Assembly: GCF_018642165.1 (NCBI RefSeq)
Contig: NZ_JAHHZM010000009.1
Span: 124,001-188,000 of the forward strand
From: Echinicola shivajiensis
GTDB lineage: Bacteria; Bacteroidota; Bacteroidia; Cytophagales; Cyclobacteriaceae
DNA length: 64,000 nt
Direction of reading: 5' to 3'
Both the position numbers and the translations under genes were made by a program. Below are positions 54,470 to 63,800 of this stretch, in pieces. The notes beneath the pieces were generated by a model. It did not search any database. It was not told the DNA's origin and worked only from the letters and a program-made list of their open reading frames with translations. Numbering within the stretch: the stretch's first letter is position 1; each line of letters opens with the position of its first letter.

Positions 54470-54943
54470 TTAATTGATATATCCTTTTCTTTTTAAAATT
54501 GTTTCTACAAACTTTCTTTCATTTTCAGTGTTGAAGATTTTGAAAGGAAGATGTATAAATTGAGCTTTTGACATTACCAGTACAAATGCGTCTTTGGTGA
54601 TTTCCACTTTTTTGATCATTGACCAGTTGATGGGCATGCCCTGTTTGGTATTGATCTTCATCATGATCTGACGGCTGTCGATTTCGTAAGCAAGCTTTTC
54701 AAACATCACTTTGTTCTGTTCCATCTGACTTACTCCTGCAAATTGGATCACCCAAAAAAGGATATAAAGCACATAAGCCAAAATGGCCATGCTGATCCAC
54801 CACCAAGAAGGAATCCAGAAGTATCCACAAGCAATAGCCACAGCGATCAATATGACCCACCATTGATCTTTCAAGACATTTACTAAACCCATTTTTACGT
54901 AGGTACCTGTTTCTAGCTTGTATTTTTTTGTTTTTACAATCAT
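54470..54943 (-). CDS. YcxB-like membrane protein
   Basis: Protein of 157 residues from the ATG at 54943; the longer frame adds seventeen residues without support. Two adjacent helices (about 28-75, WWVILIAVAIACGYFWIPSWWW) split an N-terminal strand pair from a C-terminal PH-like domain with YEIDSRQIMMKINTKQG, INWSMIKKVEITKDAFVLVMSKAQFIHLPF, which is the YcxB pattern. The function of YcxB proteins is not known. Confidence 0.78.
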   Translation of the reverse strand: MIVKTKKYKLETGTYVKMGLVNVLKDQWWVILIAVAIACGYFWIPSWWWISMAILAYVLYILFWVIQFAGVSQMEQNKVMFEKLAYEIDSRQIMMKINTKQGMPINWSMIKKVEITKDAFVLVMSKAQFIHLPFKIFNTENERKFVETILKRKGYIN

Positions 54944-55250
54944 GGCATTAGTTTTTCGAACGGCAAATATCCGATGATATGAGGTATTTAACAAGTAGAT
55001 TGGGAAATAGCGGGGATTTTTTTCCTGTTGGGGGCAAAAAATAGGCTGTTTGACAAAGGAATCGCTGGTTTTTTAGCAGTACTGGATTTTTCAGTTCCTT
55101 CTTATTTCCAGTCGAAAATTTTCTTGAGAAGGGCTTGTGACAATAAAAAATTGATATCCAAAAAAATCTATATGAATAGTAAAATGATGTGTGTCAGCTT
55201 ATTGACTTATAGCGATATTTCTTGTAAATTATCCTAAACAAATAATTATT

Positions 55251-55481
55251 ATGAGCAGTCTAACCATAGATATGATTTTATGTGGAATAGCTTACGTGCT
55301 GCTTGTGTATTTTATTGTTACTATGTCACGTCCACCTTTTGGAAAAGGTAGAAATAGGGGAGATGATGGAGATGGGGGAGTAGAAGATAGTTCACCACCA
55401 AAGATTGATTTACCTCCAGGAGTAATTTGGCCTACAGATGGTCCAAAAACTAAAAAACCTGGGCCTCCAATGGAAGTTTAG
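55251..55481 (+). CDS. Small single-helix membrane protein with proline-rich tail
   Basis: Protein of 76 residues: one transmembrane helix (about 8-27, MILCGIAYVLLVYFIVTMS) and a hydrophilic tail rich in Gly, Asp and Pro (GRNRGDDGDGGVEDSSPPK, PPGVIWPTDGPKTKKPGPPMEV). The start ATG is preceded by an A-rich leader, common for translated Bacteroidetes genes. The stop codon shares bases with that of the convergent Fur-family gene at 55478. I know no family. The protein is short but its composition is that of a real membrane peptide. Confidence 0.6.
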   Translation: MSSLTIDMILCGIAYVLLVYFIVTMSRPPFGKGRNRGDDGDGGVEDSSPPKIDLPPGVIWPTDGPKTKKPGPPMEV

Positions 55482-55894
55482 CTGCATTTGTTGCAGGTGC
55501 CATGCACCAATAGACTTTTTTCCTTTACGATATAACCTTCAGGTAGGCTAATAGATGGCAGTGCAATTTCAGCAATACACTGGGTTTCTCCACAAACATC
55601 GCATTTGAAATGCACATGTTCGTGATCATGATGACTTTCAGAAGCGTCATGATGGCAAAGAGCATATTTGGTTACCCCTGTATCATCTAATACCTTGTGA
55701 ATGATATCACTCTCCAGAAATGTTTTTAGGGTGCGGTATATGGTAACCCTGTCAAAGTTTTCCTTTAATGCTTCCTCAAGATCAGAATGAGACAGTGCAA
55801 TGTCCTTTTTTAAAAAAGCCTTGAGCACATCTCTTCTGCAACTAGTGATACGAAGTTGATTATCTTTGAGTATTTCAGCAGATTTTGAAGACAT
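55478..55894 (-). CDS. Fur family transcriptional regulator
   Basis: Protein of 138 residues. The winged helix (LRITSCRRDVLKAFLKKD, ALSHSDLEEALKENFDRVTIYRTLKTFLES) covers about 12-75. A histidine-rich region YALCHHDASESHHDHEHVHFKCDVCGETQCI and the CNKC end form metal sites: CDVC and CNKC are the structural zinc pairs and the histidines the sensing site. Whether it is Fur, Zur or PerR cannot be told from sequence alone; no PerR-typical decision is attempted. It is a good candidate for the regulator acting on the three AT-rich sites in this window. A ten-base palindrome CTAAATTTAG lies just before its start (55897-55906). Confidence 0.9.
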   Translation of the reverse strand: MSSKSAEILKDNQLRITSCRRDVLKAFLKKDIALSHSDLEEALKENFDRVTIYRTLKTFLESDIIHKVLDDTGVTKYALCHHDASESHHDHEHVHFKCDVCGETQCIAEIALPSISLPEGYIVKEKSLLVHGTCNKCS

Positions 55895-56009
55895 ATCTAA
55901 ATTTAGGTTTTCAGGATTACCGGGCTAAAATTACAAGAATTTAATGGATTTAACCTAATGATACATTATTAGGCTTGGTCCAAAGCTTATTTATATTTTG
56001 AAAACGAAA

Positions 56010-56034
56010 AAAGGGGAACACATTGTTCCCCTTT
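56010..56034 (-). terminator. Terminator of the metalloprotease gene
   Basis: AAAGGGGAACA (56010-56020) and TGTTCCCCTTT (56024-56034) are exact complements with a three-base loop, with flanking A-runs that give U-runs on the minus strand. Confidence 0.88.
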
Positions 56035-56058
56035 AATACATTCCATTTAACTAGATCA

Positions 56059-58548
56059 TTACTTTGGGTCCAAAATGGCATCAATCCTGGCCAATAAATC
56101 TTCCAAGTGGATTTTGGAAACTTTATCGGAGGTTCTAGGGATGGCAGCCTTGATCATCCTTTGTAAGGTTTTTAGTTCCGCTCTAACAATTGGTCTAATA
56201 TCCGATTGGGAAGCATTGATCTGTTTTCCATATCCTGATGCTTCTCCTTTCAATAAGTATTGGAGCCTTTCAATAAGGGCACGCTGAAGGCTTCTTCTAT
56301 AGACATCTATGGCTTTGCCTGCAGATAGTTCAGTCCATATTCCAGCTCTCAAATCATCAAATAGGTTCAGCATATTATAGGCTTGATCACCATTGAGGGC
56401 TGTATTTTCAATTACCCTTGCCAGTCTGCCCCAGTCGAGGATACTCGTTAAGATTCTTTCCTGAGCACTGCGAATCCTGTCCGTATATCCAAAATCCTCT
56501 GTCCTTTCTATGATTTTGTTGTCAATTAACCATTCTGGAGTCTGGAATAATTGATCGTTGAGGAATAAAACAGCCGCTTTTTGCGTGTCTTTATCCACAT
56601 GAGTATAGATAGCTTTGTCCTGTCCTGCAGAATGGTAAACTTCATAGACTCCACCTATATTGGTACGGACATGCCCCATATATCGGTTGAACTGTGTAAC
56701 CACTTGCCCATACATTTCTTCCAAGTCCTGGAAGTTCTTAAATGGCTGATCATCCTCTGCAGACCAATCAATTAGATTGGGCATGATCCTCTTTAGGTTT
56801 TTAATGCCATATTCTGAGGCTTTCATGGCATTGTCTCCTAAATCCTCGTTTTGGGCACTAGGGTCATAGGAATTTCCTTGGCGACCATATCGGTAAAGTG
56901 GATCATCATTTTTTGACAATATCCATTTATCCAAAGTGCTTTGTTCATCCTCTGGGGTTTGGGCATCCAAGATAGGTCTGTAACCCCAGGCAACCGCATA
57001 TTTGTCATAAGGGCCAACATTTGGAAATAAACTTACATCCTTGTCCTCAGGCTGGGCGATATAGTTGAACCTGGCATAATCCATAATGGATGGTGCTGTG
57101 CCAAATTTTTGGGTAAACTCAGCGCTTCTTAAAGAGTCTACAGGGTAGGCATAGGAAGATGCAAAGTTATGGGGAAGTCCTAAGGTGTGACCTACTTCGT
57201 GTGCAGAAACAAAGCGGATCAACCTGCCCATTACCTCGTCTTTGAATTTTACACCTCTAGCATCTGGGTTTACAGCAGCAGTTTGTACGAAATACCAGTT
57301 TCTGAGTAAATTCATTACATTATGGAACCAGCCAATATCAGATTCAATGATCTCACCCGATCTAGGATCGGAAACGTGGGGCCCATAAGCATTTTGGATA
57401 TCCGAAGCGAAATAGCGGACTACTGAGTATCGGGCATCTTCAGGACTCCAGTCCGGGTCTTCCTCTGGACTTGGGGCATACTTGGCCTGTATGGCATTTT
57501 TAAAGCCTGCTTCTTCAAAAGCTACATTCCAGTCTTCTACACCTTGTTTGATAAATGGTGCCCACTTTTCAGGGGTAGCTGGGTCAATATAATAAACAAT
57601 TGGCTTTTTAGGCTCAACCAATTCACCTGCTTTGAATTTTTCAATATCTTCTTCTTTTACCTCAAGCCTCCAACGATCCAGGTAAGTTCTTTTTGCTGCC
57701 TTTTGGGCATCTAAGCCATAGTCCTGAACGGTAGTGGTGAACCAGCCTACCCTTTGGTCATGTAGTCTTTGCTTCATTGGTTCTTTTGGAAGCAAGACCA
57801 TGGAGGAATTCATTTCAACTGTAATTGATCCCATGCTACTGTTGGATGGTGGCTCAGAAGCCTCATAGGTCATTACATAGCGGTTTTCAATATTAATAGG
57901 GTAAGGACTGATTCTCTCTATATAGGATTTCTCAGTACTTAACCTAGAAACCTTATAAGCTTTCCTTCTATATTCAGGAAGGCCAATGGTCTTAATGTCT
58001 TTAGAAAAAAGATCTGTCACCTCAATGACTACACCGCTGCTATCCTTGGCGATGGCCTCAATATCAAATTTGTAAATGATAGGCTCAAGGTTCGAGTTTT
58101 TCACAGCATGATAAATTGGGAGTGAATCGGCTGCCGTGTTATTATAGGATACTTTTTTAAGTAGAATATCATTTCCTTTTCGGTCCCAACGTACCACTTG
58201 GGTGTTGGCACGCTCACCACCGTAGCCCATGCCATCTGCAGTTTTGGCAATGGTCGTAACAACGAGCATTTCACGCCCCATGAGGCTATCAGGAATTTCA
58301 TAATAGTACTTTTCTTGAATCTGGTGTACCGTAAAAAGTCCATCTTTGCTCTTTGCTTCCTCGGTGATTACCTTGGAATAAGGCTTAATACCGTTTTTGT
58401 CTTCTTTGGGCTTAGGAGTTTCTGTTTCGGCTTTTTTATCTTTTTTCTTTTTGCGTTGGGCAAGGGCTTCATCACTGTGAAAGATAGCTCCCAATGCCAG
58501 GGAACAGATCAATAGCCCCCTGAGAAAATTGGGGTGGAATTTGTTCAT
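56059..58548 (-). CDS. Zinc-dependent metalloprotease (DUF5117/DUF4953 type)
   Basis: Protein of 829 residues. A signal peptide ends near DEALAQ (residue 30), followed by a low-complexity KKKKDKKAETETPKPKEDK linker. Residues of about 90-300 resemble the DUF5117 module (GYGGERANTQVVRWDRKGNDILL). The metzincin-type zinc motif HEVGHTLGLPH starts at about His450, and SIMDYARFNYIAQPED supplies the Met-turn. The C-terminal 300 residues match DUF4953. Such secreted proteases are widespread in Bacteroidetes; substrate unknown. The gene is preceded by a 27-bp inverted repeat and ends in a strong terminator. Confidence 0.9.
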   Translation of the reverse strand: MNKFHPNFLRGLLICSLALGAIFHSDEALAQRKKKKDKKAETETPKPKEDKNGIKPYSKVITEEAKSKDGLFTVHQIQEKYYYEIPDSLMGREMLVVTTIAKTADGMGYGGERANTQVVRWDRKGNDILLKKVSYNNTAADSLPIYHAVKNSNLEPIIYKFDIEAIAKDSSGVVIEVTDLFSKDIKTIGLPEYRRKAYKVSRLSTEKSYIERISPYPINIENRYVMTYEASEPPSNSSMGSITVEMNSSMVLLPKEPMKQRLHDQRVGWFTTTVQDYGLDAQKAAKRTYLDRWRLEVKEEDIEKFKAGELVEPKKPIVYYIDPATPEKWAPFIKQGVEDWNVAFEEAGFKNAIQAKYAPSPEEDPDWSPEDARYSVVRYFASDIQNAYGPHVSDPRSGEIIESDIGWFHNVMNLLRNWYFVQTAAVNPDARGVKFKDEVMGRLIRFVSAHEVGHTLGLPHNFASSYAYPVDSLRSAEFTQKFGTAPSIMDYARFNYIAQPEDKDVSLFPNVGPYDKYAVAWGYRPILDAQTPEDEQSTLDKWILSKNDDPLYRYGRQGNSYDPSAQNEDLGDNAMKASEYGIKNLKRIMPNLIDWSAEDDQPFKNFQDLEEMYGQVVTQFNRYMGHVRTNIGGVYEVYHSAGQDKAIYTHVDKDTQKAAVLFLNDQLFQTPEWLIDNKIIERTEDFGYTDRIRSAQERILTSILDWGRLARVIENTALNGDQAYNMLNLFDDLRAGIWTELSAGKAIDVYRRSLQRALIERLQYLLKGEASGYGKQINASQSDIRPIVRAELKTLQRMIKAAIPRTSDKVSKIHLEDLLARIDAILDPK

Positions 58549-58814
58549 ATATACTTAGATAATTATAATTTGTTTATAAATAAACTCAGCTTATTTATAA
58601 GAAGGGAGTAAAAATAGAAAAATTATATAAATGGTAGGGCTGTAGACTTCTTTGTTTTAAAATGGAGATTTTATGTTTTAATATGACACGGTTCTTACAC
58701 TTGGTATGCTTGGATCTATAAAAAAGAAGTGCATAGCTTTATCAAGAATATGTGGTAATCTAAGCGCTAATGGAATTCCCTTTTAATGAGGGTGTAATGG
58801 TCATTAATAAAATA
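58549..58814. other. Intergenic region upstream of the metalloprotease gene
   Basis: Holds an inverted repeat TTATAAATAA (58574-58583) / TTATTTATAA (58591-58600) 26-52 bp before the metalloprotease start, an operator candidate. Nothing else is recognisable; the downstream end is the YgcG-type terminator at 58815-58848. Confidence 0.5.
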
Positions 58815-58848
58815 AAAAGGCTGCTATATTAATTTCTAGCAGCCTTTT
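58815..58848 (-). terminator. Terminator of the LemA/TPM operon
   Basis: AAAAGGCTGCTA (58815-58826) pairs exactly with TAGCAGCCTTTT (58837-58848) around a ten-base loop, with an A-run on the left giving a U-run on the minus strand. Confidence 0.88.
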
Positions 58849-58866
58849 AAAATTTTCATTTGTTGA

Positions 58867-59664
58867 TTACCAACTTCCTCCAGCACCTCCGCCGCCGAAG
58901 CTTCCGCCTCCGAATCCACCGCCCCCGCCAAAGCTGCCGCCACCACCGGAGAAGTTTCCGAAACCACCGCCTCCTCTGCGGCCTCCGCCAAGAAGGTTCA
59001 TCAGCATCAATGAGGTGAATAGGTCAACGCCGCCACCTCTGCCACCCATGTGGTTATCATTGTCGTTTCTGTTTTTTAGCAGTGGAAGAATAACAAATAC
59101 CACTATAAAGAAAAGGACGAAGAAAATGGCCCCGCCATGATTTCCTTTTTTCTCAATATCTTCAGCATCATACTCACCACTAGCCAGTTTGATGATCATG
59201 GAAGTGGCTTGATCCAATCCGTCATAATAGGCTTCCCTCTTGAATGAGGGAACTATGACATTGTCTACGATTCTTCTGGCCAAGGCATCCGGAACAGCAC
59301 CTTCCATACCATAACCCGTGGCTATAAATACTTTTCTATCTTTCATGGCAGCCAAGATCAACAGCCCATTATCCTTTCCATCTTGTCCTATACCCCACTT
59401 TTCTCCAAGTTGAAAGGAATAGTCGCTGATGTCATATTGGCCCACAGAGCTTAAAAGCACGACGGCAATTTGTGTCGATGTACTATCATTATACGCTACC
59501 AGTTTACGCTCAAGAGCAGCCTGCTCAGAACTGGACAGGGTATTGGTGAAATCGTTTACCAGTTTTGGCGGATTGGGTCTTTCAGGGAAATCCCCTTGGG
59601 CCATCAGCAGGTTGGTAAATAGAAAAAATATGAGGGTGAATAGAGGGGATTTCTTGGTAAGCAT
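58867..59664 (-). CDS. TPM domain protein (YgcG family) with Gly-rich tail
   Basis: Protein of 265 residues from the ATG at 59664; the longer frame adds eighteen residues that overlap the upstream gene. After a signal peptide, residues of about 30-165 form a TPM domain (LVNDFTNTLSSSEQAALERKL, TSTQIAVVLLSS, DNGLLILAAMKDRKVFIATGYGMEG). A transmembrane helix (GAIFFVLFFIVVFVILPLL) and a glycine-rich tail ending in GGGGAGGSW close it. TPM proteins with LemA are linked to envelope and photosystem-type repair; the molecular role is not known. It begins 2 bp after the previous stop, and the unit is translated in tandem. Confidence 0.9.
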   Translation of the reverse strand: MLTKKSPLFTLIFFLFTNLLMAQGDFPERPNPPKLVNDFTNTLSSSEQAALERKLVAYNDSTSTQIAVVLLSSVGQYDISDYSFQLGEKWGIGQDGKDNGLLILAAMKDRKVFIATGYGMEGAVPDALARRIVDNVIVPSFKREAYYDGLDQATSMIIKLASGEYDAEDIEKKGNHGGAIFFVLFFIVVFVILPLLKNRNDNDNHMGGRGGGVDLFTSLMLMNLLGGGRRGGGGFGNFSGGGGSFGGGGGFGGGSFGGGGAGGSW

Positions 59665-59665
59665 A

Positions 59666-60100
59666 TTATCCAAAGGAAATTTCATCGGAGAGTTCATTTT
59701 CATCTGTATCAGGATCATAGGGGAAATGTTCTTTCAAGGCTTTGCCGGACATTCCTATGCCAGTAACCAATCCTTCAGTGTAATTTCCCTGTTTAAAATA
59801 TTCGAGCATTTTTGTTTTAATACCCTCCCAAAAATCGTCAGGAACTAAAGCATTGATCCCGCCATCTCCAAGAATGGCAAATTTATGATCCTCTACAGCT
59901 AGATAAAATAATACTCCGTTTCTAAGCTTGGTTTTGTGCATTTTGAGCATAGCAAATACATCTGCTGCCCTGTCCAGTACATCTTCTTTGCAATGATTTT
60001 CCAGATGTACTTGAATTTCGCCACTAGTTTCCATTTCTGCAGCTTTGATGGCTGCAATGATCTGGTCTTTTTGTGCTTTTGTGAATAACTTTTCGGCCAT
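59666..60100 (-). CDS. Second TPM domain protein
   Basis: Protein of 144 residues without a signal peptide or glycine tail. It is a single TPM fold: LFTKAQKDQIIAAIKAAEMETSGEIQVHLENHC, LRNGVLFYLAVEDHKFAILGDGGINALVPDDFWEGIKTKMLEYFKQGNYTEGLVTGIGMSGKAL. Its stop codon is 2 bp from the start of the secreted TPM gene. Two consecutive TPM genes behind LemA are a known Bacteroidetes arrangement. The unit probably acts in envelope maintenance (inference). Confidence 0.88.
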   Translation of the reverse strand: MAEKLFTKAQKDQIIAAIKAAEMETSGEIQVHLENHCKEDVLDRAADVFAMLKMHKTKLRNGVLFYLAVEDHKFAILGDGGINALVPDDFWEGIKTKMLEYFKQGNYTEGLVTGIGMSGKALKEHFPYDPDTDENELSDEISFG

Positions 60101-60153
60101 GCCATATATTTTGGCTGTCCGGAATATTTTCCCGGACAGCTGAATGAGTCAAT

Positions 60154-60744
60154 TTAGAATTCTACGCTTGGTGCATTTTCTGCTCCCTCAGTGGCTTCGA
60201 AATAACCTTTTTTATCAAAGCCATACCAGCCAGCAAAGATATTGTTTGGAAAGGTTCTAAGGTTGGAATTATAGGATTGTACGGATTCGTTAAAGTTCCT
60301 TCTGGCTACCGCAATTCTGTTTTCTGTGCCTTCTAGTTGGGCCTGCAAATCCAAAAAGTTTTGATTGGCCTTTAGGTCAGGATACCTTTCTACTGCCACC
60401 AGTAGCCTGCTCAAACTTCCGCTTAATTGGTCCTGAGCTTGTTGGAACTGGGCAATTTTTTCTGGTGTTAATTCATCTGCATTGATATTTACTGAGGTAG
60501 CTTTCGCTCGGGCTTCAATTACTCCTTGCAAAGTTTCCTGTTCAAATTCTGCATAACCTTTTACAGTATTGACCAAGTTTGGAATCAGATCTGATCTTCT
60601 TTGATATTGTGTTTCCACTTCGGCCCATTTACCGTTGATGTTTTCTTCTGTTTTCACAAATTGGTTGTAAGTACCTACCGCTTTGGTGTAGACAAAAATA
60701 CCTACTACTGCAATAATAAGAATTGGAATAATCGCTTTTTTCAT
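60154..60744 (-). CDS. lemA: LemA family protein
   Basis: Protein of 196 residues with an N-terminal signal anchor (about 3-20, IIPILIIAVVGIFVYTKA) and then the LemA helical bundle: YNQFVKTEENINGKWAEVETQYQRRSDLIPNLVNTVKGYAEFEQETLQGVIEARAKA, with LLVAVERYPDLKANQNFLDLQAQLEGTENRIAVARRNFNESVQSYN after it. LemA proteins are exposed to the periplasm. Function is not established. It leads the LemA/TPM/TPM operon, 53 bp before the second gene. This start gives the usual length. Confidence 0.95.
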   Translation of the reverse strand: MKKAIIPILIIAVVGIFVYTKAVGTYNQFVKTEENINGKWAEVETQYQRRSDLIPNLVNTVKGYAEFEQETLQGVIEARAKATSVNINADELTPEKIAQFQQAQDQLSGSLSRLLVAVERYPDLKANQNFLDLQAQLEGTENRIAVARRNFNESVQSYNSNLRTFPNNIFAGWYGFDKKGYFEATEGAENAPSVEF

Positions 60745-60827
60745 AGTTTGTGTTAAATCTGTTACACGAATTTAGATATAATCACGCAAAAGAACCTCTA
60801 GGGTTTGGGAAAATTCGATAAAGGTCT

Positions 60828-63800
60828 TTAGTTAGCCTCAGTAATACTCGCTTGTTTATCTGCTAGACTTAATTTTTTTAGCATTACTTTGAAGCAGGTA
60901 CCTTTCCCCAACTCACTTTCTAAAAATATCTCTCCTTCGAGAGACCTTATTTGTTCCCTCACCAAATACAGGCCCAGGCCTTTGCCTTCAATATGAGAAT
61001 GAAAGCGTTGATATAGTCCGAAAATGCGGTCTTTATATTTTTCTAAATCTATACCAATACCATTGTCCCTAAAAGTTAGTAGGAAGTGGTCGTTCAGCAT
61101 AGAAGATTCAATCCAAATTTCAGGATGGCGATCAGGATGGCTGTATTTTATGGCATTAGTCATAAAGTTCATCAAGATGTTTTCTATATGACTGTGGATA
61201 TAATTGACCTTTTCTGTCCTGAAGTTTTTATGAATTTTTACATTGGCTTCCTGTAATTGTTTAAATATGCTCTTTTCTAAATTGTTCATTAGATCATTCA
61301 AGTAGATTTCTTCTACCTTCAAAATCTTTTGTTTTCTAAAGGAAACCACTTCTATTAAATCTGTAAGTGTTGAATTCAAAATCGACACAGTCAATTTTAA
61401 ATTATCAATGACCTCGATATTTTCTGGGCTATCCGGCTTTTCTTCATCATATAAGTCTAAAAGCGAGGTTATGTTTACAATTGGTGCCCTTAAGTTATGG
61501 GAAACGATGTAAGCAAATCTTTGCAGTTCATCATTATGGTTGGAAAGGTCTTTTATGAGTTTTTCCCGCTCAATTTCTGATTTTTTTGATTCGGTAATAT
61601 TTTGTGTAACCAGTAGGATTCTAAAGACCTCATCTCTTTCATTTTTTAATGGAACACCGGTCTTCTTGTAGATTTGATCGTTGAGGCTTACTTCGTATAT
61701 TACCGTTTGTCCCATCATCACCTTATCCAGTTGGCCTTTTGCAAAAGCTGCTGTTTTATCATCATACTTTTCCAAATGGTAGGAACCGATTAGCGTTTTT
61801 GGATCTACTTTTAATTTCTTGTATTCATTTCCTTCTGTGTAAATATACTTCAACTCTCTGTCAAGCACATCCACGGTACCTTTTGGGAAGTTTTCTGCCA
61901 CGCTTTGGTAGAGCTGCTTTGATTCTATTAGTTTTTGTTCGTTCTTAATTCTTTGCAGATCTGCGCCTATTCTGTCCCCTAAAATGGTGAGTATATTTTT
62001 TATGCCTGTTTGATTGTCCAGGGCTTTGGTATCCATGATCAATAGGATTCCTATCTTTTTACCAGTCTTATCGTTAATTCCTGTTGAACAATAAGATTGG
62101 ATGTTCTTCTCAAGAAGCATTTGATCAAGTGGGAATATCTCGCATACATGATCATCATAGATGGTGATCTTATTTTCACTAGAAAGGGATGTTTCACATG
62201 GAGTATGCTCTAAAGAATACCTGATATTAGGAACCAATTTGCCATTTTCTGCCATAGCCAAAGATTGGATTGAATTGGTTTCTGGAAGATATTCTCCAAT
62301 AATACTAACTGCCATGTCTAGTTTCTTGGTAATAAGCTTGACGGTTTCATTGAAAAATTCCTTATCACTGTATCGGGCAGAAATTTCAGCGACATCATTC
62401 ATGATCAGCTGGGTATATTCTTTTTGACTTAGGTCTTCGAAGAATGCTTGGTACCCCTGCTCATATTCCATTTTCTCAACAGTTAGCCTAATGTAGAAGT
62501 GGCTATTATTGAGGGAAGATAAATAGGGGCCTTCATAATGTCCCTTTCCTGTTTTAAAGGCCTCGAAAAAGGCTTGGTCTATATCGCCATTGGTTGCAAA
62601 ATCCCGAATGTTTTTGCCAGTGATTAGACTGGGGTCATCAATATTTAACTTTTTTAGTAAGGTTTTATTTACACTTTGAATAGCGCCATTTTTGTCAAAA
62701 TTCATTATGGCCAATGGGCTATTGTCATAGATGGACTGAAATTGTTCAAGGTGCTTTTTGTTCCTAATTTCCACTTCTCGATGATAGGTGATATCCATCA
62801 AGTAGCCAATGCGAATATTGTTTTTTTCGGAGCTATTGAATTTGCTTGATGTGGAGAATATGGATTTGATCTGTCCTTCGAGGCTTATTATTCTGAAGTA
62901 TTGCTCCGGATTTCCTTGGTTTATAGAGACTTCTTTGTTATGTTCGGTTACTCCATCTACATCTTCCGGGTGAATAAATTCCATAAGGGCCTTTTTTCCG
63001 CTCATTAAGTGAGAGGGACTTATTCCCAGTAATTCGTTGGCCACTCCATTAGCAAAAATTATTCTTTGGTTACCATCTGGCTTTTGTTCGAAAAGATAAA
63101 CCATACAGGGGATTTGTCCTGGAATATGATGGTCGTTTTCTAGAGAAATGTCTCTGTTTAGCTCATTGATATTGGTAATATCTTCAATTATCCTAACCGT
63201 GATTCTTTTTGACGTGTTTTGGTCCTGAAATATTCTAGCAGTTTCCTGCACGTAGATAAAGTCTTTTTCTGGGTGTTTTAGTCTATAATACGAAAAAACT
63301 GGTGCTGTAAGCTCTTCAAAAGGCTCAAATGTAAGTGATAGTTTTTCCCGATCTTCAGGAAAAATATAGCTTTCCCAGTCTTCTGGACATGAGATATTTA
63401 CTGATTCACCAGATAACCCAAATATAGAACAGAAATTTCCATAGGCCCTAAACTCATTGTTTTCAACTCGCTGTTCTAAAAAGACAGCTGAAGGCTTTTC
63501 CTTTATGGTGAGATCCAGTGATAACGAATCTTTGTCAATGGAAATGAATTCTATATGACTAAGCTTGATTAGGCTATATCTATTACTTCCAGTACCAATT
63601 AACTCCTTGGTTATAGTGATCCAAGTATAATCTAGCGGATTACTATTTTCATCCTCTAAAAATTTATTTAGATCCGTTTCTTTTATTTCAGAGGCCAGTA
63701 ATTGAAGGTGTCTTATAAGCTCTTCTGTGCTATTTATTGTGCCATTAAAATCAGAAGTAGGAATGATGGATCTAGTATCCCTATCATAAATCCAAGCATC

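Noticed and set aside
55028-55237. A 69-residue plus-strand reading frame before the small membrane protein
   Set aside because: The composition is like out-of-frame AT-rich DNA, with no signal, domain or start context; the ORF at 55251 is a better candidate.
58867-59100. Short GGC/GCC-rich repeats that could be mistaken for a tandem array
   Set aside because: They encode the low-complexity glycine-rich tail of the YgcG-type TPM protein.
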